Shown here: positions 1 to 6,276 of the stretch, piece after piece
Layout: every line of letters starts with the position of its first letter
How positions within the stretch are numbered: position 1 is the first letter of the stretch
Assembly (NCBI GenBank): GCA_964362485.1
Contig: CAYIEX010000015.1
Coordinates: 1-18,734 of the forward strand
Length of the DNA stretch: 18,734 nucleotides
DNA from: CAMAVK01 sp964362485
Lineage (GTDB): Archaea; Nanobdellota; Nanobdellia; Woesearchaeales; GW2011-AR9
Direction: 5' to 3'
The notes under the pieces: generated by a model
What the model was told of the DNA's origin: nothing
The model's input: the letters and a program-made list of their open reading frames with translations, nothing else
The model's database searches: none
Translations under genes and position numbers: made by a program

Positions 1-73
1 CAATTTGAATGTCATCTAAATTGGTCATATTCTGAAAATCAAGTCAAGTAAATCGAGTTATAATTAATAAGTC

Positions 74-106
74 TCTATGTCAAGGATATTTGAGATAGAA
101 TTTAAG
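74..106 (+). promoter_or_regulatory. Palindromic operator plus TATA box, leaderless promoter of the base-modification gene
   Basis: The arms TCTATGTCAA (74-83) and TTGAGATAGA (90-99) are an inverted repeat with one mismatch and a 6-base spacer. AATTTAAG at 99-106 follows directly and its centre is about 27 bases before the ATG at 130, the distance expected for leaderless archaeal transcription. No Shine-Dalgarno precedes the ATG. The same palindrome recurs near 1463, 3869 and 5666. Seen in sequence; the operator role is inferred. Confidence 0.6.
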
Positions 107-129
107 AAGCGACATGACTTGCGTTCACC

Positions 130-1023
130 ATGCCCACCGAATCTGATTTTTTCCGATTTGTTTACCAACGTCATCTTATTTGGTATAAACGGTTTGTGCT
201 TAGGCAGTCTGCACCGTGGACAGATGATCTTATTCTGGCTACCTTTAAGATTATTAATATGTATCGTGAACTCGATACGTGTACGATCTATCTTGTTGAG
301 AAGCTGAAAGGTGTTTCTGACCGTACAACGGTTCTTGTGAATGTTGTCTTTTATCGGTTCTTTAATTTATGTAATCTTTATGAAGATCTGGGGATTGATG
401 TTCTTTCGACGTTTGATGCTAGGGTACGAGATTTGCTTATTGAGCGATTTGATAGTTTAAAGAAGAGCGGTCGCCCTATTTTTAATAATGCGTATTTGAT
501 TTCGTCGGGAGGAAGGGGATCAAAACATGTGAATGTGCTTTCGTATTTGTCGATTGTTAATTGGAGCCGTTTAGTTACTGATTTGGATCAGAGTACAACG
601 CCGGAGGAATCGTTTGATTATTTAATGAATATTCCTATGGTCGGTCCCTTTCTTGCCTGTGAAATGTGGACGGATCTGACATACGTTAAGTGGTTTAAGC
701 AGGGTTGGACAGATAATGATTTTGTCAATATCGGCCCGGGTGCAAAATGGGGACTGGAGTTGTTGTATGGGAAAATGAATCCGGCGGGGTTGGAGAAGAA
801 ATTGCGTGGGTTGTATGAGAAACAATGGCAGGTATTGCCTACTATTCATGAAGAATTGGGTGAAGAGTTATCATGGAAAGAGATTGCGTTTCGAGGTGCT
901 TCGTCGAACTATCCGTTTTTATCGATTACCAATGTGGAAGGAGCATTGTGTGAATTTCGCAAGTATTGGAATATAAGTCATGGGGTTGGAAGAAGAAAGT
1001 ATTTTCATCCACGGGGGCAGTAA
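130..1023 (+). CDS. DNA thymine hypermodification-family protein (5-hmdU DNA kinase helical domain / thymine pyrophosphorylase-like)
   Basis: A 297-residue protein that I recognise as the helical family studied in phage thymine hypermodification (5-hmdU DNA kinase helical domain, alpha-glutamyl/putrescinyl thymine pyrophosphorylase clade). In phages these proteins act on pyrophosphorylated 5-hydroxymethyluracil in DNA, or accompany the kinase that makes it. Visible family marks: FFRF near residue 7, PWTDD (29-33), YRELD (45-49), an AY pair (121-122), an HhH-like IPMVGPFLA (168-176), NIGPGAKWG (200-208), and a C-terminal NVEGALCEFRKY (268-279) followed by a basic GRRKY. These span the full length, so the gene looks intact. 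The ATG at 130 is supported by the TATA box 27 bases upstream. It lies alone on the + strand under the shared palindrome. Its exact reaction here is unknown: no hydroxymethylase or thymidylate-synthase homologue is visible in the window. Confidence 0.8.
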   Translation: MPTESDFFRFVYQRHLIWYKRFVLRQSAPWTDDLILATFKIINMYRELDTCTIYLVEKLKGVSDRTTVLVNVVFYRFFNLCNLYEDLGIDVLSTFDARVRDLLIERFDSLKKSGRPIFNNAYLISSGGRGSKHVNVLSYLSIVNWSRLVTDLDQSTTPEESFDYLMNIPMVGPFLACEMWTDLTYVKWFKQGWTDNDFVNIGPGAKWGLELLYGKMNPAGLEKKLRGLYEKQWQVLPTIHEELGEELSWKEIAFRGASSNYPFLSITNVEGALCEFRKYWNISHGVGRRKYFHPRGQ

Positions 1024-1054
1024 TTTGATTTTTATTTTGAATTTGGTCATTACT

Positions 1055-1405
1055 TCAATCATCAGAATTATCTAGATAACGAGTGATTAGATCATCAATA
1101 ACTTTTTCTGTGTGAATGCTTCCAAGGGTTCCTGCTGCTGATTTTACACCGCTCTTTGTTAGATAATTTGCTAATCGTTCTTTGCCATCGCGGTCATCTG
1201 CTGAGTTCATGGTTCGATACCTATCTGGTTTGGTTTGTTCTTGGGCTTTTAGTTTTTTTACAACTTCTTGGCCCAATTCATAGATTTCATTCATCTGGCG
1301 TACGCTTGATTCTATACATGATTTCTCGTACTTTTCGAGTTCCGGGTTTGGTTTTGTGAGTGATTTCCATTTTGGGGTAATGTCGTCTGCTTTGTATTTT
1401 GTCAT
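1055..1405 (-). CDS. Small hydrophilic protein of unknown function
   Basis: A 116-residue charged protein that I do not recognise. It has no membrane segment or signal peptide. The middle (about 25-55) is rich in E, K and Q and could be helical or a short coiled coil; a Gly/Ala patch near residues 86-97 precedes a helical C-terminus ending in acidic residues. The ATG at 1405 has a good ribosome site, GAGGTCA, six bases upstream. A TATA-like box (TTTATGAAT on this strand, 1440-1448) would put the transcript start near 1418, giving a leader of about 13 bases. It is divergent from the gene at 1569, with the shared palindrome between the two TATA boxes, so both could be under one regulator. It might be that regulator, but no DNA-binding motif is evident. 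Confidence 0.6.
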   Translation of the reverse strand: MTKYKADDITPKWKSLTKPNPELEKYEKSCIESSVRQMNEIYELGQEVVKKLKAQEQTKPDRYRTMNSADDRDGKERLANYLTKSGVKSAAGTLGSIHTEKVIDDLITRYLDNSDD

Positions 1406-1439
1406 AGTTTGACCTCAAGCAATTTTTGTCATTTTGAGT

Positions 1440-1487
1440 ATTCATAAAGAAGTAACTCAAATGGTATTGAGATGGGTGTTTATGAAT
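1440..1487. promoter_or_regulatory. Symmetric divergent promoter with central operator
   Basis: A 48-bp dyad. The outer arms ATTCATAAA (1440-1448) and TTTATGAAT (1479-1487) are perfect reverse complements; the inner arms CTCAA (1456-1460) and TTGAG (1467-1471) share exactly the same centre (1463.5). Each outer arm reads as a TATA-like box for one direction: left for the minus gene at 1405, right for the + gene at 1569 (predicted leader about 60 bases). The inner arms match the palindrome at 74-99, 3859-3880 and 5657-5676. Sequence is direct evidence; promoter and operator roles are inferred. Confidence 0.65.
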
Positions 1488-1568
1488 GCGAAGTGGTGTC
1501 GTGATTAGTATTCGATTATTTCTGGTGAGTAGATGTTCTAGGGTGGATGATGTTTTGGATGGATTACT

Positions 1569-2294
1569 ATGACGCAAAACTTAATTGAAAAATTTGATTT
1601 AGCAAAGTACATTGGAAAGTTAAAACGCAATGATGTTATTCCTGCAGGAGAGCGAGAAGGGTTGTTTAAGGGTGCGCTGGGAATAGAGAAGATGGCACTT
1701 GCACAGGGGTTTTACCCTACTATCACTCCAGATTTTCTAAGTATGAAAGGAGATAAAATACTTAGGACATTATATTCTGTTTGTGATATCTTATATGGCA
1801 TAGGAAATTTTCCACTTAAGACAACAACGCCCCTATTTGCAATGTATTCTCTTACTGATCCAACTATGGTCTTGTCTGTCACTTATTCCTCTGGTAAAAG
1901 TAGTGGTGAATTAGTAGGTCCACTGATTGCACATTCTGTTTCTAGTTCGCCAAGTCTACCAGAATTTCTATCTGAAAAATACAAACCAGCAATAAAGACG
2001 GATCAGGGTTGTACCTTTGAATTTGGTACGTTAATAACTAAGCTTGTTTTTAATTCCACATTTTCAGGTTTTTTCCCGGAGAGAACGAAGGTCGAAATTG
2101 ATGTGGCCAAGAATTTATTTGGCTCTCAAATGTACTTAGTTGCACCAGCGGAGTGGACATTGGAGCGAGTTGAACATATAACGCAGGTGGAAGATCCGCT
2201 CGTGGTGGGGGTATTAAGCAAGCAAATGTTTCTCATTGATAGCTTTGATTGCAGTCCATTAGAGGAGTATGTAAAAGGAAAGTACGTTAGGTAG
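1569..2294 (+). CDS. Unknown protein, first gene of a four-gene + strand run
   Basis: A 241-residue soluble protein that I cannot assign. It has no transmembrane stretch, signal peptide or clear catalytic motif. The N-terminal third is mixed and charged (KFDLAKYIGKLKRND). The middle is Ser/Thr/Gly-rich beta-like sequence (about 95-130), and the C-terminus carries an alternating hydrophobic run (VVGVLSKQMFLIDSFD) that looks like a beta hairpin. It is followed after 9 bases by the next gene, and then by two more + strand genes, suggesting an operon driven by the symmetric promoter at 1440-1487. The ATG has no strong ribosome site; GGATGG at 1558-1563 is the nearest purine-rich patch, so the start is only moderately secure. 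Confidence 0.6.
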   Translation: MTQNLIEKFDLAKYIGKLKRNDVIPAGEREGLFKGALGIEKMALAQGFYPTITPDFLSMKGDKILRTLYSVCDILYGIGNFPLKTTTPLFAMYSLTDPTMVLSVTYSSGKSSGELVGPLIAHSVSSSPSLPEFLSEKYKPAIKTDQGCTFEFGTLITKLVFNSTFSGFFPERTKVEIDVAKNLFGSQMYLVAPAEWTLERVEHITQVEDPLVVGVLSKQMFLIDSFDCSPLEEYVKGKYVR

Positions 2295-2303
2295 GAAAAA
2301 ACA

Positions 2304-2654
2304 ATGGATAATGATGAAGTCAAGTGCTTAGAGGAACTGTTGAAAATTCATGAAATTGTTGATGGTTGTAAATGTGGTGAAGTAACTCTTGATAACCTTA
2401 ACTCTGCTATTAGTCCTTACGTCAATTTTATTTTTAACACGGGAACTATTGCTGAGAAGTTATATGCTTTGAAATTAGGTTATGATGCGTTTAATTGTGC
2501 AGCTGCTTACCAAGGTTACTCAGGTAAGGAGGAGTTACGTCAACTTGCCATTGAACATGGTTTCGAGTTTGTTGGTGAGGAACCTAAATTGAATTTTGAT
2601 CCAGTTACTTTTCTGTATGCTTGTGAATATGAAAAAGCATCTCGGAAGAACTAA
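2304..2654 (+). CDS. Small mostly helical protein of unknown function
   Basis: A 116-residue protein with alternating charged and hydrophobic residues, probably all-helical and soluble. It has five cysteines, including a CKC pair near residues 23-25, but no recognisable zinc-finger spacing. It begins 9 bases after the previous stop, with AGGTAGGAA upstream as a weak ribosome site, so it is probably co-transcribed and perhaps translationally coupled with the gene at 1569. I recognise no family. A role as a small partner of the neighbouring unknown proteins is only a contextual guess. Confidence 0.6.
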   Translation: MDNDEVKCLEELLKIHEIVDGCKCGEVTLDNLNSAISPYVNFIFNTGTIAEKLYALKLGYDAFNCAAAYQGYSGKEELRQLAIEHGFEFVGEEPKLNFDPVTFLYACEYEKASRKN

Positions 2655-2674
2655 CTGATTAGGGGAGATTAATT

Positions 2675-3058
2675 ATGATGGACTTAGGACAAGAGGTTAA
2701 AAGATTTTGGGAGATTGGTTTTTCGGTAGCCATTAAGTTAGGACATTACACGCATGATGAATGGGGTGAGACGAGGATCATACGATTTAACGCCAATAAT
2801 TTTACCTGTTTTTTGGATGAAAGTCGGATGGTTGAGCGTGTTGTATCTGTGAAGTATACAAAAAGTGGTATGCTTTATACCAAAAGTACGATCGGAAACT
2901 ACTTGCCTTCGCGAAATGACAGTACTCTCGTTTATCAAGGGACTTCCAAGAGAATTGCAAGGTATGAGCCTGGTGAATGGGAAGAGGATCTTCAGTTCTG
3001 GTATAGAATAGCTCAGAGAAAACAAGAAAACCGTGTGGATATGGAAAATGGGCGGTGA
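2675..3058 (+). CDS. Small protein of unknown function
   Basis: A 127-residue protein starting with two adjacent ATG codons (2675 and 2678), preceded by GGGGAGA at 2662-2668. The N-terminal half contains short beta-like strands (TRIIRFNANNFTCFLD, near 29-44) and the C-terminus is aromatic, charged and probably helical (EDLQFWYRIAQRK). No membrane segment, signal or known motif is visible. The gap to the previous gene is 20 bases, so it probably belongs to the same operon. The base composition resembles its neighbours; nothing indicates a pseudogene. Confidence 0.55.
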   Translation: MMDLGQEVKRFWEIGFSVAIKLGHYTHDEWGETRIIRFNANNFTCFLDESRMVERVVSVKYTKSGMLYTKSTIGNYLPSRNDSTLVYQGTSKRIARYEPGEWEEDLQFWYRIAQRKQENRVDMENGR

Positions 3059-3132
3059 ATTTACTATAACACAGAATATCATTATTAATCATAATTTAGG
3101 AGAATATATTGCAAATGCAGGAGGATGAAATT

Positions 3133-3717
3133 ATGCCATATCAATTTAATTTAACACGGTGGTGTCCACCACTGAGCGATACGATTCGACGTATGGCTAA
3201 TGACCCCCAGACAGAGATCGTCAAGATGGGGATTAGTTATGGTGAAGGTCATATAGTATCTCCTCATCCATTGTTTACTACTCATATCTTCAATTGTAAT
3301 GTTGTCGTTCTTTTTGGAACGGAATATGGGGCGATGTCACACTATCCCTGGTTAGTGAACGATCCTCGTAATTATGTGTCTACATTTGTTGATGAAGTGA
3401 TGGACAAGTCAAAGTCAAACGGTTTGGAAGCTGTCGTTATCAGTGGGGATACAGTTGGACATGAAATTATTACAGAAGAATTGGATAAAAAAGGCATTGA
3501 TATTAGAGCTGAATTCTGTGATGATTTCCCCACTCTATTGCGAGAAGATTTTGGTAATGCTATTTTGCGTTATCTGACGACTGGTAAAGAGTGTGCTAGT
3601 TATGAAGGATTAGCAGCTGAGTTGGGTGAAAAGTTTGTCCTTGCTATTCCAAAAACACGAGAAGTGCTGCTCTATAGCACCGCTACGAAAGTTGGAAGCA
3701 GAGTACTTACTCGTTGA
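3133..3717 (+). CDS. CheD-like Cys/His protein (putative deamidase or cysteine-hydrolase fold)
   Basis: A protein of about 194 residues whose central part resembles the CheD glutamine-deamidase fold. A Cys (C55) in an NCNVVVLFG strand is followed 15 residues later by GAMSH with a His (H70), like the Cys-His pair of CheD (GSCV... then GAMAH). Then come a helix, a VVISGDTVGHEI segment and a helix leading into a KKGIDIRAEF strand, echoing the CheD order (FGGA, IGxRN, helix, IxAED). CheD deamidates chemoreceptors, but no chemotaxis gene is visible here, so the substrate is unknown. I chose the ATG at 3133 because GGAGGATG (3120-3127) is an excellent ribosome site eight or so bases upstream. A TTG at 3109 with TAGGAG before it would add eight residues. 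Fold assignment is an inference from motif order and residue spacing. Confidence 0.5.
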   Translation: MPYQFNLTRWCPPLSDTIRRMANDPQTEIVKMGISYGEGHIVSPHPLFTTHIFNCNVVVLFGTEYGAMSHYPWLVNDPRNYVSTFVDEVMDKSKSNGLEAVVISGDTVGHEIITEELDKKGIDIRAEFCDDFPTLLREDFGNAILRYLTTGKECASYEGLAAELGEKFVLAIPKTREVLLYSTATKVGSRVLTR

Positions 3718-3764
3718 ATGTAGTATAAAGATTGCCAATTTGAGGATCATTAATTTTTGGCTTT

Positions 3765-3880
3765 ATAGTCGACCAAGGAAGTCTTGCCGGACGCAAGACG
3801 CCCCTTGTTCGACTATTAGGAGTCCAACTTGACAACGGATTTTCAAGTTGGACGACTATATCTCAAATCGTGTTGAGATA
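3765..3880 (+). other. Array of three consecutive hairpins (possible structured RNA, attenuator or recombination site)
   Basis: Three inverted repeats lie head to tail with 5-base gaps. First (3765-3816): ATAGTCGA/TCGACTAT, then after one mismatch CAAGG/CCTTG, then after a small internal loop GTCTTG/CAAGAC. Second (3822-3853): GTCCAACTTGA/TCAAGTTGGAC, 11 perfect pairs, 10-base loop. Third (3859-3880): TATCTCAA/TTGAGATA, the shared palindrome. The block lies between the CheD-like gene and the kinase. The third hairpin is explained as an operator. The first two are not explained by any gene here and could be a terminator/attenuator, a small RNA or a site-specific recombination target. Confidence 0.6.
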
Positions 3881-3893
3881 GTTGCTTATATTG
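3859..3893 (+). promoter_or_regulatory. Shared palindrome and TATA-like box upstream of the dTMP-kinase-like gene
   Basis: The perfect arms TATCTCAA (3859-3866) and TTGAGATA (3873-3880) are separated by 6 bases. CTTATATTG (3885-3893) is centred 19.5 bases after the palindrome centre, the same spacing as at 1463 and 5666. A transcript start near 3915 is predicted, giving a leader of about 30 bases carrying the ribosome site GGGTGGTG before the ATG at 3945. Confidence 0.55.
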
Positions 3894-3944
3894 TCCACTT
3901 CCCCCTCTAATTCTACTTCTAGAATTATAAAAAGGGTGGTGTGC

Positions 3945-4697
3945 ATGGACAAAAGAGGGAAGTTCGTAATAGTTGATGGACTCGATGGTGTGGGTAAGGG
4001 TGAGGTAATTCGCGCGATTGTAGAATATGAACAAGGGTGTGGGCGGTCCATTTTTGATGTGAATAGTTGGTGGGGAACGGATCTTAGCGTGCTGCCTCTG
4101 CGTGATTATAATCCACGCGTGAAGGAGATTGTTGATGATCCTTTGATTGTGACTTCGGAGCCTACGTTTGCGGGGGTAGGTCGTCGGATTAGATTAGAAT
4201 ACATTTATCGCAATACCCGTGACTATGATCCGCGGGTGATTGCGGAGGCGTATGCCCTAGATCGCCATGAATTATATACTACTACCATTGTACCATTTTT
4301 AGAGCTGGGTCTTGATATTATCCAATCCAGAGGAATTATTACGAGTTTAGTGTATCAGATATTTGATTCCCAAAGTCGATCGGCCGTTGGTATTACAATT
4401 GATGAACTGCTTGCTCTTCCTGGCAATGCCTACGCGATGAGGTTTGCACCGTCACTTCTTATTATCCCAACGGTCTTAGATTTCGATTTGTTGCAGCAGC
4501 GGCTTGCGTTACGTGAAAAGAAGGATAATGCTATTTTTGAATCAGTAGAGTTTCAACGCCAATTGAAGCCAGTGTATGAGAGTGCGTGGCTGCGTGAACT
4601 ATTTGAAAATGCGGGAAGTAAGGTTGCCTATTTAGATGCGGGAATGAGCGTTGAAGAGACACGTCGACAGGCGGTGGAGTTGTGGAAAATGGAGTGA
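3945..4697 (+). CDS. Thymidylate-kinase-like P-loop nucleotide kinase
   Basis: A 250-residue P-loop kinase resembling dTMP kinases, which phosphorylate dTMP to dTDP. Visible motifs: a KFVIVDGLDGVGKG P-loop (6-19), SEPTF (71-75) matching the REPG/EPT substrate loop, ALDRHEL (104-110) matching the AADR helix, and QSRGIITSLVYQ (127-138), which stands where the DRY/SSLAYQ motif of dTMP kinase lies. The P-loop ends in Gly-Glu rather than Ser/Thr, and the SRG replaces DRY, so substrate choice may differ. It is longer than typical dTMP kinases (about 200-215 residues), with an insertion near 35-60. The ATG at 3945 was chosen over an in-frame upstream start at 3882, which would run through the palindrome and promoter. 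It shares its operator with the base-modification-family gene at 130, so a role with modified thymidine nucleotides is possible, though ordinary dTMP phosphorylation is the simpler reading. Confidence 0.7.
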   Translation: MDKRGKFVIVDGLDGVGKGEVIRAIVEYEQGCGRSIFDVNSWWGTDLSVLPLRDYNPRVKEIVDDPLIVTSEPTFAGVGRRIRLEYIYRNTRDYDPRVIAEAYALDRHELYTTTIVPFLELGLDIIQSRGIITSLVYQIFDSQSRSAVGITIDELLALPGNAYAMRFAPSLLIIPTVLDFDLLQQRLALREKKDNAIFESVEFQRQLKPVYESAWLRELFENAGSKVAYLDAGMSVEETRRQAVELWKME

Positions 4698-4742
4698 AGT
4701 ATTAGGGTTCTTCTTTATCACAGAGCATTTTTCAGGAAAATG

Positions 4743-4751
4743 TTTATAAAT
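4743..4751 (+). promoter_or_regulatory. TATA box of a leaderless winged-helix-Nudix gene
   Basis: TTTATAAAT is centred 26 bases before the ATG at 4773, with no ribosome site between. The short inverted repeat CATTTT-N5-AAAATG (4726-4742) abuts its upstream edge and could be an operator, possibly for the gene's own winged-helix domain; that role is a guess. Confidence 0.65.
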
Positions 4752-4772
4752 AGTCATCCCTAGTCAGTACTC

Positions 4773-5528
4773 ATGAATTATTGGAATCTTCTGGATATGC
4801 AACCAAGAGCTAAAAAGACGACGGCGCCGGATAATACACAGGATTCCATTTTGCAGAAATTGATGCATAACCCTCTACAGACGTTTAATCAACTCTGGAA
4901 TAAGGAAGGTCCTAGCAATAAGTTTGCGTATCATGTTCATGTCTTAGAGCGAAAGGGGCTTCTTGCGAAACGTGAGCAGCGATATTTTCTGAGTTCACAG
5001 GGGAAAAAAGAAGTCGCTTATCTTAAAAGTAAGACGGGTAAACGATTGCAGCCTCCGATTGTTGCGGTGGCAATTGTTGTAAAACGTGGAAATAAGTATC
5101 TGATGCAACAGAGAACGCAGGAGCCATTTTTTGGGTATTGTGGTTTTCCCAGCAGCAAACTTGGCTGCGAGCAGTATATCTATGAATGTGCAGCAACGAC
5201 GCTCGAAGAGGAAACGGGTTTGCATTGTGATTTACAACTTCGCGGTTTATTTTCATCTAAAACGTTTGCTTCGGACCAAATGCTCTATAATCATCAATTA
5301 TTTGTTCTTGTTGGAACATCTCCTATGGGTGAGTTTAGAGCGAGTAGTGAGAAGGGAGATAATGTATGGCTGACAAAATCTCAATTGAAGCAAGAAAATA
5401 TATTACCTAACATTTTGTCACTGATAGGAATTGCTGAAGGGAAGACATTTACATGGATGGAAGCGGATCGCTTTGAAGAGAACAATATTGTTAAATCAAT
5501 GAAAGTGAAGCGGAAGGAGACATTTTAA
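4773..5528 (+). CDS. Winged-helix-Nudix fusion with degenerate Nudix box
   Basis: A 251-residue protein with an N-terminal winged-helix-like domain (about 22-82: ILQKLMHNP, TFNQLWNKEG, FAYHVHVLERKGLL) and a C-terminal Nudix fold (about 94-240). Nudix enzymes hydrolyse nucleoside diphosphate derivatives, using GX5EX7REUXEEXGU. Here the box lies near 126-150 and is damaged: the first Gly pair is SS, the first Glu is Gln, and Arg-Glu are Thr-Thr (T142, T143); E146, E147 and G149 remain. Hydrolysis is therefore doubtful and a ligand-sensing transcription factor is plausible. It is a close paralogue of the protein at 12958, which keeps more of the box. The domain order is the reverse of NrtR (Nudix first, winged helix last). 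The ATG is fixed by the TATA box 26 bases upstream. Confidence 0.8.
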   Translation: MNYWNLLDMQPRAKKTTAPDNTQDSILQKLMHNPLQTFNQLWNKEGPSNKFAYHVHVLERKGLLAKREQRYFLSSQGKKEVAYLKSKTGKRLQPPIVAVAIVVKRGNKYLMQQRTQEPFFGYCGFPSSKLGCEQYIYECAATTLEEETGLHCDLQLRGLFSSKTFASDQMLYNHQLFVLVGTSPMGEFRASSEKGDNVWLTKSQLKQENILPNILSLIGIAEGKTFTWMEADRFEENNIVKSMKVKRKETF

Positions 5529-5656
5529 CGTGATTGTCTGTATTTTTCTCTGAATAATTGAAATCATCCCGTAATCATTCCTATTTTCTCACCTCTGACG
5601 TGGTACATTTCTTCGGGGCTATAAAATAATTTGTTACTCTGCACTTAATAAGAAGT

Positions 5657-5690
5657 ATCTCAAATGAGGTTGAGATGGTGTTATATAAAT
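5657..5690 (+). promoter_or_regulatory. Shared palindrome and TATA box, leaderless promoter
   Basis: The arms ATCTCAA (5657-5663) and TTGAGAT (5670-5676) with a 6-base spacer are followed by TTATATAAAT (5681-5690). The TATA box is centred 19.5 bases after the palindrome centre and about 28 bases before the ATG at 5714. About 40 bases here closely match 1449-1487. A second TATA-like sequence, CTATAAAAT, lies further up at 5619-5627. Confidence 0.6.
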
Positions 5691-5713
5691 TAGGATTTTG
5701 GAGTAGTACTCAT

Positions 5714-6220
5714 ATGGATACATTGCCTAAAATGAGACGAAAATATGATTATCCCTTTCTAGGACCTCTTCTACTTTACCTGGATGATAATATTACCTAT
5801 GAAATTGGAATGAAGCAGGCGGGGAAGATGGAAAATCTTGAACTTGCGATTTATCAGGTCACATCTCATGGAAAAATACCGTTGTATACTGGTAATTCTG
5901 TCAAAGAATGGGGTGACGATTATCAATTCTTTCTTTGGGATGAGGGGGAACGTCTCTCGCTTCGTCTTAACAAGTGTCTTAGAATCACTTTTCCTAATAA
6001 CACTTATGTAAAAATTAACGGTAAAGGAGAAGTGTATTCTAGTAATGGTCACGGTGAATGTACGCGAGTAGCACAACCACGCGAAAATGGGACTCGTGAA
6101 TTGACGGACCGCTTGATTCCTCGGGAGATAATAGATCCTCCTGGAGGTGATAATCCCTCGGAATCTCCATCTCGTGGTCCACCATTATCAAAACGTTTTA
6201 AGCATTTAGAATTTGATTAG
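5714..6220 (+). CDS. Unknown protein with proline-rich tail
   Basis: A 168-residue soluble protein that I do not recognise. Residues about 10-115 alternate hydrophobic and polar residues in a way suggesting a beta-rich domain (GPLLLYLDD, NLELAIYQVTS, LSLRLNKCLRITF). The last 50 residues are disordered-looking and rich in Pro, Arg, Ser and Gly (PPGGDNPSESPSRGPP). There is no signal peptide or membrane segment. I chose the ATG at 5714 because the TATA box is 28 bases upstream. The longer in-frame start at 5675 would lie within the palindrome arm and before the predicted transcript start. The shared operator ties it to the genes at 130, 1569 and 3945. Confidence 0.55.
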   Translation: MDTLPKMRRKYDYPFLGPLLLYLDDNITYEIGMKQAGKMENLELAIYQVTSHGKIPLYTGNSVKEWGDDYQFFLWDEGERLSLRLNKCLRITFPNNTYVKINGKGEVYSSNGHGECTRVAQPRENGTRELTDRLIPREIIDPPGGDNPSESPSRGPPLSKRFKHLEFD

Positions 6221-6276
6221 ATGTTGATTTAACAATTGTTGTAGTTTTCTTTCGTGAATTGCTTTACGTCACTTGC

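Noticed and set aside
3765..3853. Transposon ends or CRISPR-like repeat array
   Set aside because: No transposase lies nearby, the hairpins differ from each other in sequence, and there are no regularly repeated units with spacers.
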